Source: Mariniblastus sp. (GTDB lineage: Bacteria; Planctomycetota; Planctomycetia; Pirellulales; Pirellulaceae). Taken from it: DNA of 64,000 bases. The DNA lies in the NCBI GenBank assembly GCA_029251085.1, contig JAQXDZ010000069.1, positions 1 to 64,000 of the forward strand. The letters are read 5' to 3'. How positions within the stretch are numbered: the stretch's first letter is position 1; each line of letters starts with the position of its first letter. The position numbers and the translations under genes are program-made. The notes beneath the pieces were generated by a model. The model did not search any database. It saw only the letters and a list, made by a program, of their open reading frames with translations, and was not told the DNA's origin. Positions 35,904-45,060 of the stretch are shown one piece after another.

Positions 35904-38357
35904 ATGTCTGCTTTAGAAAAAGAAGTTCCTCCAGAGTTGCTCCGCTGGAAATGTAACTTAGATGTTTTGCCATTCGAGACGACGACGGAGATCGATCCAG
36001 TTCAGGGAGTCGTCGGCCAGCCTACGGCTTTTGAAGCATTGAAGTTTGGAATTCAATGTCTTGCGCAGGGCCAAAATGTTTACGTTCGTGGTGCCAGGGG
36101 TACTGGACGAATTACGATGGTGCGACAAATGCTAGAGGGGTTCGCGCCCGTCACGCCGGCGAAACGAGATTTTTGTTATGTCCATAATTTTCGAAAATTA
36201 GAACGCCCCCGGTTGATCACTTTGGCACCCGGACAGGCAGGTGCGTTTCGGAAATCGATGGAGAAGTTGGCGGAGTTTGTTGAAGATGGTTTGCCCAAAG
36301 CAATCGAATCGGAGCCACATGCTTCTCGTCGACAGGTAGTCCAAGACGAAGTTCAAGCCTCGATTAAATTGGTTACTGAACCACTGGAGAAAGAGATTGA
36401 AAGCAATGGCATGGCATTGGTTTCGGTTCAACAGGGCCCTGCTACTCAGACGATGATCATGCCGGTTATCGACGGCGAGCCCGTACCTCCTGAGGCATTG
36501 CGAGCCAAGGTCGCTAAGAACGAAGCCAGTGAAGAGCAGTTGAAGCAATTCGAGGACGCCCTTCCCGGCTATCAGAAGAGACTTGTCGAGACTAGCCGCG
36601 AGGTAAATTCGATCATTCGTTTGGCGTCGCAAAAAGTCATTAGTTTGACAGAGAAATATGCGGCGGAGTTGTTAGAAAATTATACGGTTCCCATTCAGGA
36701 AAAATATCAAGATGCGGCAGTGAAAGCGTTTCTTGACGAGGTCGTTGGAGATGTAATTGAGAATCATCTTCATGCGAGTGACGAGGACGGTCCGAATTTC
36801 AAGGAGTTATACGGCGTCAATGTTGTGCTTTCCCATGATCCTGATGAATCGCGTCCGGTCATTGAAGAAAATACACCCAGTTTGATTAATTTGTTGGGAA
36901 CGGTCGAATCGGACCTTGGTCCCGGCGGAATGGCGATTTCTGACTATCGCGGAGTCCGTGCGGGTGCTTTGCTGCAGGCTGACCAGGGCTATCTGGTCTT
37001 GGATGTGAACGATGTTGTGTCGGAGCCGGGAGCTTGGCGTGCATTGATGCGGACGCTGCGGACGGGCCGTCTAGAAATCGTGCCGCCCGAAGCGGGGTGG
37101 ATGCGGCAAACGGTTATCACGCAACCGGAGCCGATTGAAATTCGGGTGCGCGTCATTTTGATCGGAGATGCAAAAACGTATTATCAACTCGATCATGCGG
37201 ATCCGGATTTCCGAGAGCTATTCAAGGTGCTCGCTGATTTCGATAGTGAATTACCGCGAAGTGACGAAGCAGTTCGTCAGTACGCGAGTGTGGTCGCTGG
37301 TTTAAGCCGTTCAGAGGGCTTGCCACCCTTTCACCGATCCGCGGTGGCGGCATTGGCTGAGCATGGTGCAAGAATCGTCGCGAGGAATAATCGTCTGTCC
37401 GCGCGATTTGGCCGAATCGCCGATATCGCGAGGGAAGCGGCGTTTCTATCCGAAGGAGAAATCGTGACCGAAGCCCACGTGCTGCAAGCGGTGCAGAGGA
37501 CTCGGGATCGCGCTAGTTTGCCTTCGCGAAAATTTCGTGAAATGGTTGAAAGTCAGACGTTGATGGTGCAAACCGATGGCGATGTTGTTGGGCAGATCAA
37601 TGGTCTTGCCGTGATGCATTCCGGTCCCTTGACCTATGGCTTTCCCGCTCGAATTACGGCGACGATTGGCCCGGGAAGTGCTGGCTTGATTAACATTGAA
37701 GGCCGAGCCCAAATGTCCGGTGCGATTCATACGAAGGGCTTTCATATCCTTGGTGGGCTACTGCGCCACCTGTTGAGAACTGAACATCCGATGGCGTTTA
37801 GTGCGTCTTTGGCGTTTGAGCAAAGTTACGGCGGCATTGATGGAGATTCGGCGTCGGGAGCTGAGATTGTCTGTTTGCTGAGTGCGTTGACTGGGATTCC
37901 TATCAAGCAGTCGATGGCTATGACCGGCGCAATCGATCAACACGGTCATCTCGAGGCAATTGGCGGAGTCAACGAAAAGGTCGAAGGCTTTTTTGATGCC
38001 TGTGACTATTTCGGCCTCAATGGGAGTCAGGGCGTTGTCGTGCCAAAATCAAATGCTGGTGATTTGATGCTTAGCGAACGCGTGGTTGAAGCTTGTCGGC
38101 AAGGTAAGTTTCACGTTTTTGCAGTTGATGATATTTATGATGCAATTGAGTTGATGACAGGACAGACGGCGGGTCGGGTGGACGACCAGGGAGTTTATCC
38201 AAAGGGGTCTTTGCTGGCGAAGGCTCATAACGAAATCGAGAAATTTTGGAGATTAACGTTGGCAAGCCCGTTGAAATTATCGCAAGTGCAGCCAGTCGGG
38301 GGAGCGGACGATGAGCAGCCCATTATACCAACGGCAAGCGAAGGGGATGAGATTTGA
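35904..38357 (+). CDS. Lon-related ATP-dependent protease (COG1067 / LonB-like)
   Basis: 817 residues. An N-terminal AAA-like region carries a P-loop GARGTGRI (residues 63-70) with Arg where Lys is usual. A long helical insert follows (~90-290), then the second half of the ATPase (GYLVLDVNDVVSEPGAWRALMRTL). The C-terminal Lon protease domain carries the catalytic Ser in GDSASGAEIVCLLSAL and the Lys in GGVNEKVEGFFDACDYFG. In this family these form a Ser-Lys dyad. There is no membrane span, so it is a cytoplasmic protease for damaged or regulatory proteins. It is not the housekeeping LonA. It stands alone, with the fragment at 35437 upstream and a convergent gene downstream. Confidence 0.88.
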   Translation: MSALEKEVPPELLRWKCNLDVLPFETTTEIDPVQGVVGQPTAFEALKFGIQCLAQGQNVYVRGARGTGRITMVRQMLEGFAPVTPAKRDFCYVHNFRKLERPRLITLAPGQAGAFRKSMEKLAEFVEDGLPKAIESEPHASRRQVVQDEVQASIKLVTEPLEKEIESNGMALVSVQQGPATQTMIMPVIDGEPVPPEALRAKVAKNEASEEQLKQFEDALPGYQKRLVETSREVNSIIRLASQKVISLTEKYAAELLENYTVPIQEKYQDAAVKAFLDEVVGDVIENHLHASDEDGPNFKELYGVNVVLSHDPDESRPVIEENTPSLINLLGTVESDLGPGGMAISDYRGVRAGALLQADQGYLVLDVNDVVSEPGAWRALMRTLRTGRLEIVPPEAGWMRQTVITQPEPIEIRVRVILIGDAKTYYQLDHADPDFRELFKVLADFDSELPRSDEAVRQYASVVAGLSRSEGLPPFHRSAVAALAEHGARIVARNNRLSARFGRIADIAREAAFLSEGEIVTEAHVLQAVQRTRDRASLPSRKFREMVESQTLMVQTDGDVVGQINGLAVMHSGPLTYGFPARITATIGPGSAGLINIEGRAQMSGAIHTKGFHILGGLLRHLLRTEHPMAFSASLAFEQSYGGIDGDSASGAEIVCLLSALTGIPIKQSMAMTGAIDQHGHLEAIGGVNEKVEGFFDACDYFGLNGSQGVVVPKSNAGDLMLSERVVEACRQGKFHVFAVDDIYDAIELMTGQTAGRVDDQGVYPKGSLLAKAHNEIEKFWRLTLASPLKLSQVQPVGGADDEQPIIPTASEGDEI

Positions 38358-38387
38358 ATCTTGCTTGGTGCGGCAGTGTTCTTGGGA

Positions 38388-38409
38388 TTTAACTTTGTGC
38401 AAAGTTAAA
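38388..38409. terminator. Convergent hairpin terminator overlapping a stop codon
   Basis: A perfect ten-base inverted repeat TTTAACTTTG (38388-38397) and CAAAGTTAAA (38400-38409) with a two-base spacer, between the Lon-related gene and the convergent gene at 38405. It includes the stop codon of the latter. It lacks a good T run and is AT-rich, so its strength as a terminator is uncertain. Confidence 0.5.
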
Positions 38410-39154
38410 CTTTGAGGTTCTGGGTGAGTGCCACCAGTTCCTGGTCAAGCCGTTGGTAATCGGCGGAGTTAGCATCAGGGGCGGGCGAGGAAAAGTAGTT
38501 CTCCTGGATACCCATATACAATTTAATATCGGCGACCTTGGCTGGGTCGAGGTCGGCGAAAAAAGGTTCCATCTCGAAGTCGCGATCCCAGAGTACTTGG
38601 TTGGCAAGGAACTCAATGGTGGATGACCACGATTCAAGATTAGTGGATTGGGTTTCAGGCACAATTCTCGGATGTCGTTCCTCCGGAATTAAGCCGGCTG
38701 GATTCCATTCGCTTGATGGCTGATTGAGTTCGTGCCAAGCGGAGACGATCGTCGAACGAATTTGATGGGTGAGGTTTTCTATCGGGATGAACGAAGGTTT
38801 AAGTTCTTCTTGTGATTCGTGGAAATCGAAATCAATTTCGCGATGCTGGGAAAGGTCGATCTCGATTTCGACTAGACTGAAAATTTCACGATATATTGCG
38901 TGTACGGTTCCCTCGCGCACAGCGGTGAGTTCCATGATGCAGGTCTCTGGATCGAGTAATCCGTGGGCGACCTCATGGAGAACGGAAAGTTGTTGTGTCG
39001 GTTGGAGGCAATCAAAAACGTCCACTTCGGATCGATGGGGGTCATCGAGGTCGAGTCCGGCGGTGATCATGTCTCGCAGGTGTCCGACGGATTTGCGTAC
39101 CAAGGCAGCTTCCGCTCCGGTGAGTGTTCGGTCGCCTTGTGAAGTGCCCCACAT
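38405..39154 (-). CDS. Unknown cytoplasmic protein
   Basis: 249 residues from an ATG, with no signal peptide or membrane span. The N-terminal half is helical and mixed in charge (VDVFDCLQPTQQLSVLHEVAHGLL) and the rest is acidic with many Trp, Phe and Tyr (WDRDFEMEPFFADLDPAKVADIKLYMGI). LHEVAHGLL looks a little like the zinc-peptidase motif, since H-E-V-A-H fits HExxH. However, no second glutamate pattern is clear and the surroundings are not those of a known peptidase, so I do not call it one. I recognise no family. Confidence 0.65.
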   Translation of the reverse strand: MWGTSQGDRTLTGAEAALVRKSVGHLRDMITAGLDLDDPHRSEVDVFDCLQPTQQLSVLHEVAHGLLDPETCIMELTAVREGTVHAIYREIFSLVEIEIDLSQHREIDFDFHESQEELKPSFIPIENLTHQIRSTIVSAWHELNQPSSEWNPAGLIPEERHPRIVPETQSTNLESWSSTIEFLANQVLWDRDFEMEPFFADLDPAKVADIKLYMGIQENYFSSPAPDANSADYQRLDQELVALTQNLKV

Positions 39155-39504
39155 CCGTTGCTGTTCCCGTCAGGAGCAAAGTTAATAATTGCTCCGTTAA
39201 GTGGCGGTTTTTGTATTGCCTAGCGGCTTGTCGAACACTCGGTGCTCTGCTGCTTGGCCCATCCTTAAACGAAAAAATAGTGGATGCGCGAGGTAAGATC
39301 AACCTCGGGCTTTTGGTTTCGGCGACGCAGGTTGTTAGTAATTTGGAACAAATGTGACTTTGTCCGCAACTTTGCATGCCCGGTAGCATTTAATACAATA
39401 ATAACAGCCGATCTTGGCTTCCTCGTTTAAGTTGCCCAAATATTGCCGAGGCTGAACCGATTACCTGCCCTGCCCCTACGTTTACCCGTGAATTATTCAA
39501 TTGG
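39155..39504. other. Divergent promoter region of the large cluster
   Basis: 350 bases between the unknown minus-strand gene and the first gene of the 39.5-54.5 kb cluster. I see no gene, hairpin or known regulatory motif in it. The first cluster gene lacks an ATG and its frame is open back to 39394, so part of this gap may be coding. Confidence 0.4.
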
Positions 39505-42132
39505 TTGGGCCTTTGGTGCGTCGCTTGTGGATTCTTTGTAACCACACCAATCGTCTCCAATGGCCAGAGTATTGTTGATTCGCTCACGGCGACTCCAGTG
39601 GAGTCGGAACCTGAGCAGGCTGAACGCTTTTACAACGAGGGGCGGTATCCTGAAGTAATTAAGCTTGCAGGGGCAATCGATGAAAAATTGGGACGCTACA
39701 GTGTTGAGGAGAAATGGGCGATCCGCATAATCCAATGCCAGTTGAATATGGGGGATTATGAGGCAGCAAATGAGAGTTTGGACGCTTCCTTGATTCGATT
39801 TAAAAATAGCATTCGGCTGCGGAGGTTGGGCAGCGAGGTGCGGCGATTCAATGGAGACGAAGATAGTGCGACCGAGTTGTTATCGGAAATAGAAACGCTC
39901 GCTTCAAGAAATTCGTGGCGATACAAAGACCCTGCCAATCAACTTGCCCTTGGCAGATATTTTCTCGGTCGGAATGCTGATGCAAAAGAGGTGCTAGACC
40001 TTTTTTATTACCCAGTTCGAAAACGGTATCCAAGCAATCCGGAGGTGTATCGAGCGATTGCGGATTTAGCATTTTCGAAGCAGGACTACGCGTTGGCTGC
40101 GGAGAATTATTCAGAGGTGCTGAAGTTGCTTCCTGCAGATGTTGATGCAATGGTTGGACTCGGGAAATCGTTTCTACCAAGCGATTCCGAAAAAGTCAGT
40201 GAGATGGTAAATCGTGTTCTTGCGATCAATCCGGCTAATGTCGAGATTTTGTTGCTGCTTGCTGACCAACAGATCAGCGCAGAGGATTACGTAAAAGCGA
40301 TTGAGACCCTCAAGAAAATCGAGGAAGTCAATCCCAAGCTTCCCAAGGCCTGGGCGTATCGCGCGGTGATTGCTCATTTGCAGAATTTGCCACAGCAAGA
40401 AGGTGAGTTTCGAGACCGCGCCTTTGCCGGGTGGGTTGGCAATCCTGAGGTGGATCATTTGATTGGTCGGGAGTTGTCGGAGAAATATCGGTTTACCGAA
40501 GGCGAGACGTACCAGAGACGCTCTTTGGTTTACGACGAGAATTTTCTTCCTGCGAAGATTCAATTAGCCCACGACTTATTGCGGTTGGGGCAAGAGTTAG
40601 AAGGTTGGAAATTAGCAGATGAGGTTTTTGACGAAGATCAATACAGTGTGGTTGCCTACAATCTCGTCACGTTGCGCGATGAGATTGCTAAATTTAAAAC
40701 ACTTGAACGAGATGGGTTTATTGTTCGCATGGGAGCGGATGAGGCTGAGATTTATGGCGAACGGGTGCTGCAGTTACTCGTTCGAGCGAAAGCGGATCTG
40801 TGTGCTAAGTATGGTTCAGACTTGGAAACGCCGGTCTTTGTAGAGATTTTCCCGCGTCAGCAGGATTTTGCGATTCGCACGTTTGGCTTGCCGGGTGGGT
40901 CGGGTTTTTTGGGTGTTTGTTTTGGCCGTGTCATCACAATGAATAGCCCCGCGGCTCAGGGCGTTAATTTAACGAGCTGGGAGTCGGTGTTGTGGCACGA
41001 GTTTTGTCATGTGGTGACGCTTCAGAAAACAAAAAATAAGATGCCTCGCTGGCTAAGCGAGGGAATCTCTGTTTACGAGGAGAAGCTTGCTGATCCGGCT
41101 TGGGGAGAGACGATGGTGCCAGTCTTTCGTGAAATGGTGCTCTCAGAAAGCTTAACGCCTGTAAGCGAGTTGAGTGGTGCGTTTTTGCGGCCGCCCTCCC
41201 CGGTTCATTTGCAGTTTGCCTATTACGAATCATCGTTGGTGGTGGAGTATTTGATTCAGGATTTTGGCCTCGATAAATTGAAAAACGTGCTTCAGGAATT
41301 GGCCATTGGAACGCCGATCAACGATGCGTTACGCCGCCACTGTGCTCCGATGGAATTCATCGATAAATCGTTTGCAAAGTTTGCCTTGGAGAAGGCTAAA
41401 GCTTTCGCACCGACGGCGAATTGGGATGAGGTAAAACCCATTGCCGGGGCAACGGCCGCTGACTGGAAGCAATGGAATCAAGAGCATCCCAATAATCTTG
41501 CCGGGTTAAATCAAGCGGCGCGGCTGGCGATTGAAGAGGATCGCTGGGAATCGGCCAGAGATACGCTGTTGAAAATTTTAGAAATCTGTCCCGAGTTGAA
41601 ATCCACCTACCCGCTCCTCGCTCAGTGCCACCGTAAATTGAAAGCTCCTGCTGAGGAACTCAAGATGCTGGAAAAATACGCGGCGATGGAGGCCAATAGT
41701 GTTGAGTTGTTCACGCGATTGCTCGAAGTTTATTCAGCAGCGGCTGAGTGGGGCAAGGTGAAATCGACAGCCCGTAAGATGCTTGCTCTGAATCCCTTGT
41801 TGCCATCGCCCTATCGATTCCTGGCGGTAGCCGCAGAGCAGACGCAAGATGATAAGGCGACGGTGGAGTCGCTGACTGCCCTTGCGAAAATGGATCCCCT
41901 GGATGCTGCGGATGTTCACTACCGACTGGCCTCAGCTTTGTTTCGACAGCAAAAGTTTCCGAAGGCGAAGGACGAGGTTGTGAGGTCGTTGGAGCGAGCG
42001 CCCCGTTACCGCGCTGCCTATGATTTGTTGCTTGAAATTGTCGATGCTCAAGCTGTTGTTTCCCCGCCAGTTAAGTCGGGGGCGGACCCGGTTGAAATCG
42101 ATCCGGTTGAGACTGAAAAGGAGTCTCCATGA
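39505..42132 (+). CDS. Exported TPR protein with HExxH metallopeptidase-like domain
   Basis: The only possible starts are non-ATG. TTG at 39505 gives a hydrophobic leader (LWCVACGFFVTTPIVSNGQ) but has no visible ribosome-binding site, so the start is uncertain. Residues ~30-400 are tandem TPR helices. A gluzincin-type (peptidase MA-like) domain follows at ~410-640, with H498-E-F-C-H502 in VLWHEFCHVVT and the third ligand Glu519 in PRWLSEGISVYEE. More TPRs fill ~660-850. The predicted zinc site is complete, so it may be an active peptidase outside the cytoplasm. It overlaps the DUF4159 gene by ATGA, so it is translationally coupled to the cluster. Confidence 0.82.
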   Translation: MGLWCVACGFFVTTPIVSNGQSIVDSLTATPVESEPEQAERFYNEGRYPEVIKLAGAIDEKLGRYSVEEKWAIRIIQCQLNMGDYEAANESLDASLIRFKNSIRLRRLGSEVRRFNGDEDSATELLSEIETLASRNSWRYKDPANQLALGRYFLGRNADAKEVLDLFYYPVRKRYPSNPEVYRAIADLAFSKQDYALAAENYSEVLKLLPADVDAMVGLGKSFLPSDSEKVSEMVNRVLAINPANVEILLLLADQQISAEDYVKAIETLKKIEEVNPKLPKAWAYRAVIAHLQNLPQQEGEFRDRAFAGWVGNPEVDHLIGRELSEKYRFTEGETYQRRSLVYDENFLPAKIQLAHDLLRLGQELEGWKLADEVFDEDQYSVVAYNLVTLRDEIAKFKTLERDGFIVRMGADEAEIYGERVLQLLVRAKADLCAKYGSDLETPVFVEIFPRQQDFAIRTFGLPGGSGFLGVCFGRVITMNSPAAQGVNLTSWESVLWHEFCHVVTLQKTKNKMPRWLSEGISVYEEKLADPAWGETMVPVFREMVLSESLTPVSELSGAFLRPPSPVHLQFAYYESSLVVEYLIQDFGLDKLKNVLQELAIGTPINDALRRHCAPMEFIDKSFAKFALEKAKAFAPTANWDEVKPIAGATAADWKQWNQEHPNNLAGLNQAARLAIEEDRWESARDTLLKILEICPELKSTYPLLAQCHRKLKAPAEELKMLEKYAAMEANSVELFTRLLEVYSAAAEWGKVKSTARKMLALNPLLPSPYRFLAVAAEQTQDDKATVESLTALAKMDPLDAADVHYRLASALFRQQKFPKAKDEVVRSLERAPRYRAAYDLLLEIVDAQAVVSPPVKSGADPVEIDPVETEKESP

Positions 42133-42983
42133 ACGCTGTTTTTGGCAAAAAATTCTTTCTGCTCTTGGTCGGAGTGTTGCTTGCAGGTTGGGTCGTCGCT
42201 CAGGATTACCAGCGCCAATATGGTGGTCGGCGGGTAATGGACGAGGATCTGCGCAATGGCGTTCCGATGTGGGAGGGGAGTAAAGAATTTAAGGACGATG
42301 TGTTTACATTCGCTCGAATCCAGTACGACTCCCATTACGGAAATTACGGGTGGCGTGGCGGTCGGGGCGGCAGTCGTGGGAAATGGCGGACAGATTTTCC
42401 CGACGCGGATTTAAACCTGTCCTTCCGTTTGAAAGAACTGACATCCCTTGAGGTTGCTCCTGAGGGAGTCATCTTGCGACTTACAGATGAATCCCTGTTT
42501 GACTATCCATTTATTTATATCATCGAGCCTGGCCATTTAGTGTTTAGCGAGGATGAGGTGCTCGCACTTCGCCGTTATCTGAACAAAGGTGGTTTCCTGA
42601 TGGTGGATGATTTTTGGGGGGAAGACGAGTGGGCTAATTTTTACCGAGAAATGAAGCGAGTTTTTCCGGATCGTGAACCCGTAGATGTTCCTCTTGATCA
42701 CGAAATTTTTCACATCGTTTATGATTTGGATAAGAAGCCCCAAATTCCGAGCATCCAACATTTTATGTATGGTCGCAAAACGGAACGGGCAGATGCAGAG
42801 TCGGCAAATTACCGCGGTATCTTTGACGACGATGGACGAATGATGGCCTTCATTTGTCACAATACAGACCTTGGTGATGGTTGGGAGCGAGAGGGCGTTG
42901 ATCGGGGGTATTTTGAAACTTATTCCGAACCTTATGCCTACCCTCTCGGAATTAATATCGTGACCTATGCAATGACGCATTGA
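42129..42983 (+). CDS. DUF4159 protein
   Basis: 284 residues with a signal peptide (FFLLLVGVLLAGWVVAQ). The body is DUF4159, with VFTFARIQYDS, FPYIYI-type core strands (YPFIYIIEPGHLVFSEDEVLALRRYLNKGGFLMVDDFWG) and DREPVDVPLDHEIFH near the middle. The fold is thought to be related to glutamine-amidotransferase-like Rossmann domains. The protein is regularly found next to MoxR/DUF58/BatA genes in planctomycetes and Bacteroidetes. Its biochemical role is unknown. Its start codon overlaps the preceding stop. Confidence 0.88.
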   Translation: MNAVFGKKFFLLLVGVLLAGWVVAQDYQRQYGGRRVMDEDLRNGVPMWEGSKEFKDDVFTFARIQYDSHYGNYGWRGGRGGSRGKWRTDFPDADLNLSFRLKELTSLEVAPEGVILRLTDESLFDYPFIYIIEPGHLVFSEDEVLALRRYLNKGGFLMVDDFWGEDEWANFYREMKRVFPDREPVDVPLDHEIFHIVYDLDKKPQIPSIQHFMYGRKTERADAESANYRGIFDDDGRMMAFICHNTDLGDGWEREGVDRGYFETYSEPYAYPLGINIVTYAMTH

Positions 42984-43027
42984 TTTGAAATCGATGAAAC
43001 TCAAATTAAACAACTGGAGCTGACGAA

Positions 43028-44044
43028 GTGACACTCAATACCTACGAAGACGAACAGTACGCTGTGCAACAGATTAGAGACGGGCGGCAAAAAATATATG
43101 ACCAACTATCGAAATTGATTGTTGGGCAAGAGGTGGTAATTGAGCAATTGCTGATCAGTCTATTTGCGGGCGGGAATTGCCTGATAACCGGTGCTCCGGG
43201 ATTAGCCAAGACTTTATTGGTCAGAAGTATTGCAGAGGTTTTTGATTTGAATTTTCGTCGGATTCAATTCACGCCGGACTTGATGCCGGCTGACATTACT
43301 GGAACTGAAATTCTTCAGGAAACGGACAGTGGTGCGAGGTCGATGCAATTCGTGAAGGGGCCAATTTTTGCAAATGTTGTGTTAGCAGACGAGATCAATC
43401 GAACTCCACCTAAAACACAGGCAGCGCTTCTCGAAGCGATGCAGGAGCATCAAGTAACTGTAGCGGGTGTAAGCTACCAGCTTGAAGAACCGTTCTTTGT
43501 TTTGGCGACTCAAAATCCGATTGAAATGGAAGGAACCTATCCGCTTCCCGAGGCACAGCTCGATCGATTTATGTTCAACGTGAAAATCGACTATTTAAGC
43601 CAGGACGAAGAAGTCAAAGTAGTGCAACAGACCACGTCTGAGTTTAAGCAAACGATTGATAAGCTTTTCACAGCTGAGGATGTAAGGCGTTTTCACGGGA
43701 CGGTAAAAAATGTTCCAGTCGCAGAGGACTTGGTGCGATTCGCGGTTCAAATTGCCGATGCAAGTCGGCCAGGCCGTTCGGGTGCACCAGACTTTGTAAA
43801 TCAATATGTAAATTGGGGGGCGGGCCTGAGAGCTGCTCAGAATTTGATTCTTGGTGCGAAAGCACGCGCTCTGTTTTGTGGGCGGTCTCATGTAAATCTC
43901 GATGACGTTAAGTCATTAGCGCATCCCGTGTTGCGGCACCGAATTCTGCCAAGTTATCGCGCGGAAGCAGAAGGAGTGACTGTCGAGAAAATTATCGACC
44001 AATTGTTAGCGCATGTCCCCACGCCACAATTAGGTGACAAATAA
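43028..44044 (+). CDS. MoxR-family AAA+ ATPase
   Basis: 338 residues from a GTG start with GGAG upstream. Walker A is GAPGLAKT (residues 55-62) and Walker B is VVLADEINR. The sensor/arginine region is in PTQNPIEMEGTYPLPEAQLDRFMF-type sequence, the MoxR hallmark. MoxR ATPases act as chaperones that install or activate VWA-domain partners. Here the partners are the DUF58 and BatA/VWA proteins encoded directly downstream. Confidence 0.93.
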   Translation: MTLNTYEDEQYAVQQIRDGRQKIYDQLSKLIVGQEVVIEQLLISLFAGGNCLITGAPGLAKTLLVRSIAEVFDLNFRRIQFTPDLMPADITGTEILQETDSGARSMQFVKGPIFANVVLADEINRTPPKTQAALLEAMQEHQVTVAGVSYQLEEPFFVLATQNPIEMEGTYPLPEAQLDRFMFNVKIDYLSQDEEVKVVQQTTSEFKQTIDKLFTAEDVRRFHGTVKNVPVAEDLVRFAVQIADASRPGRSGAPDFVNQYVNWGAGLRAAQNLILGAKARALFCGRSHVNLDDVKSLAHPVLRHRILPSYRAEAEGVTVEKIIDQLLAHVPTPQLGDK

Positions 44045-44109
44045 TTTCGGGGATTGTTTTTAAGCAATGATGTAGTTGCGACTTTTAATTTTAGCTTGTA
44101 GAGGCATGT

Positions 44110-45060
44110 TTGGCAGATCCTTCACCCACTCAAGAATCCACATCCGCAGTATCACCCACTGCGATCATGCAGATCAAGAACCTTGAATTGCGCGCAAAGA
44201 TCGTAGTCGAAGGATTTATGTCCGGACTTCATCGCAGTCCCTACCATGGTTTCTCAGTCGAGTTTACCGATTACCGTCAGTATTCTATCGGAGACGATCT
44301 TCGGTACCTCGACTGGAAATTGTACGCTAAGCAGGATCGGTACTACATTAAACGATTTGAAGATGAAACCAATCTTCGGTGTTATCTGTTGGTTGACATG
44401 AGTCATTCGATGGGTTTTGGGTCGGGCACGTATTCCAAATTGGAATATGCGAAGACGATGGCGGCATCACTTGCTTGGTTCTTGAATCGGCAGAGAGATG
44501 CCGTTGGGCTGGTGACTTTTGGTGATCAGATCGTAGACATGATTCCTCCTCGTTATCGGGCGGGACATTTGCGACGGTTAATGCTAACGCTCGAAAACTC
44601 GACATCTGGAAAGTCAACTGATTTGTCGGCACCTCTCGAGCAGATTGCACAGACCGTTTCGAAGCGTGGCCTTGTTGTCCTGATTTCAGATTTACTGGCT
44701 CCTGTTGAGAGCTTTGTGAAGAACCTCAATTACCTCCGGACACGCGGACATGAGGTTGTCATTCTGAGAACGCTTGACCCAACCGAAATTGAATTTGAAT
44801 TCGATAAAGCGAGTTTGTTTCGAGATTTGGAAACAGGGCGAGAAATCTATGTCGATCCGCAATCGGCGGTGGCAGATTATCGGAAAAGATTCGCGGAGCA
44901 CGAAGCCGCCATCAAGGAGATTTGTGATCAAATCGGTGTTGATTTTTTCACTATCTCAACGGATCAACCGATTGAAGTCGCGTTGTTAGAGTTGATTCAA
45001 TCACGAGCGTCCTCCGGTAGATCCGTGAAACGCGCAACGCAGGTCAGGGGGGCTCAATGA
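44110..45060 (+). CDS. DUF58 protein with VWA-like fold
   Basis: 316 residues. The start is probably the TTG at 44110, with GAGG just upstream; an ATG at 44167 is the alternative. YSIGDDLRYLDWKLYAKQD is the DUF58 signature. A VWA-like domain follows, starting CYLLVDMSHSMGFG, which keeps the DxSxS metal-site pattern. No membrane span is seen, so it acts on the cytoplasmic side, probably as the direct MoxR partner. Its stop overlaps the next start (ATGA). Confidence 0.91.
   Translation: MADPSPTQESTSAVSPTAIMQIKNLELRAKIVVEGFMSGLHRSPYHGFSVEFTDYRQYSIGDDLRYLDWKLYAKQDRYYIKRFEDETNLRCYLLVDMSHSMGFGSGTYSKLEYAKTMAASLAWFLNRQRDAVGLVTFGDQIVDMIPPRYRAGHLRRLMLTLENSTSGKSTDLSAPLEQIAQTVSKRGLVVLISDLLAPVESFVKNLNYLRTRGHEVVILRTLDPTEIEFEFDKASLFRDLETGREIYVDPQSAVADYRKRFAEHEAAIKEICDQIGVDFFTISTDQPIEVALLELIQSRASSGRSVKRATQVRGAQ

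Noticed and set aside
38405..39154. HEVAH in the unknown protein as a zinc peptidase site
   Set aside because: No third ligand pattern and no signal or pro-domain; it may be chance.
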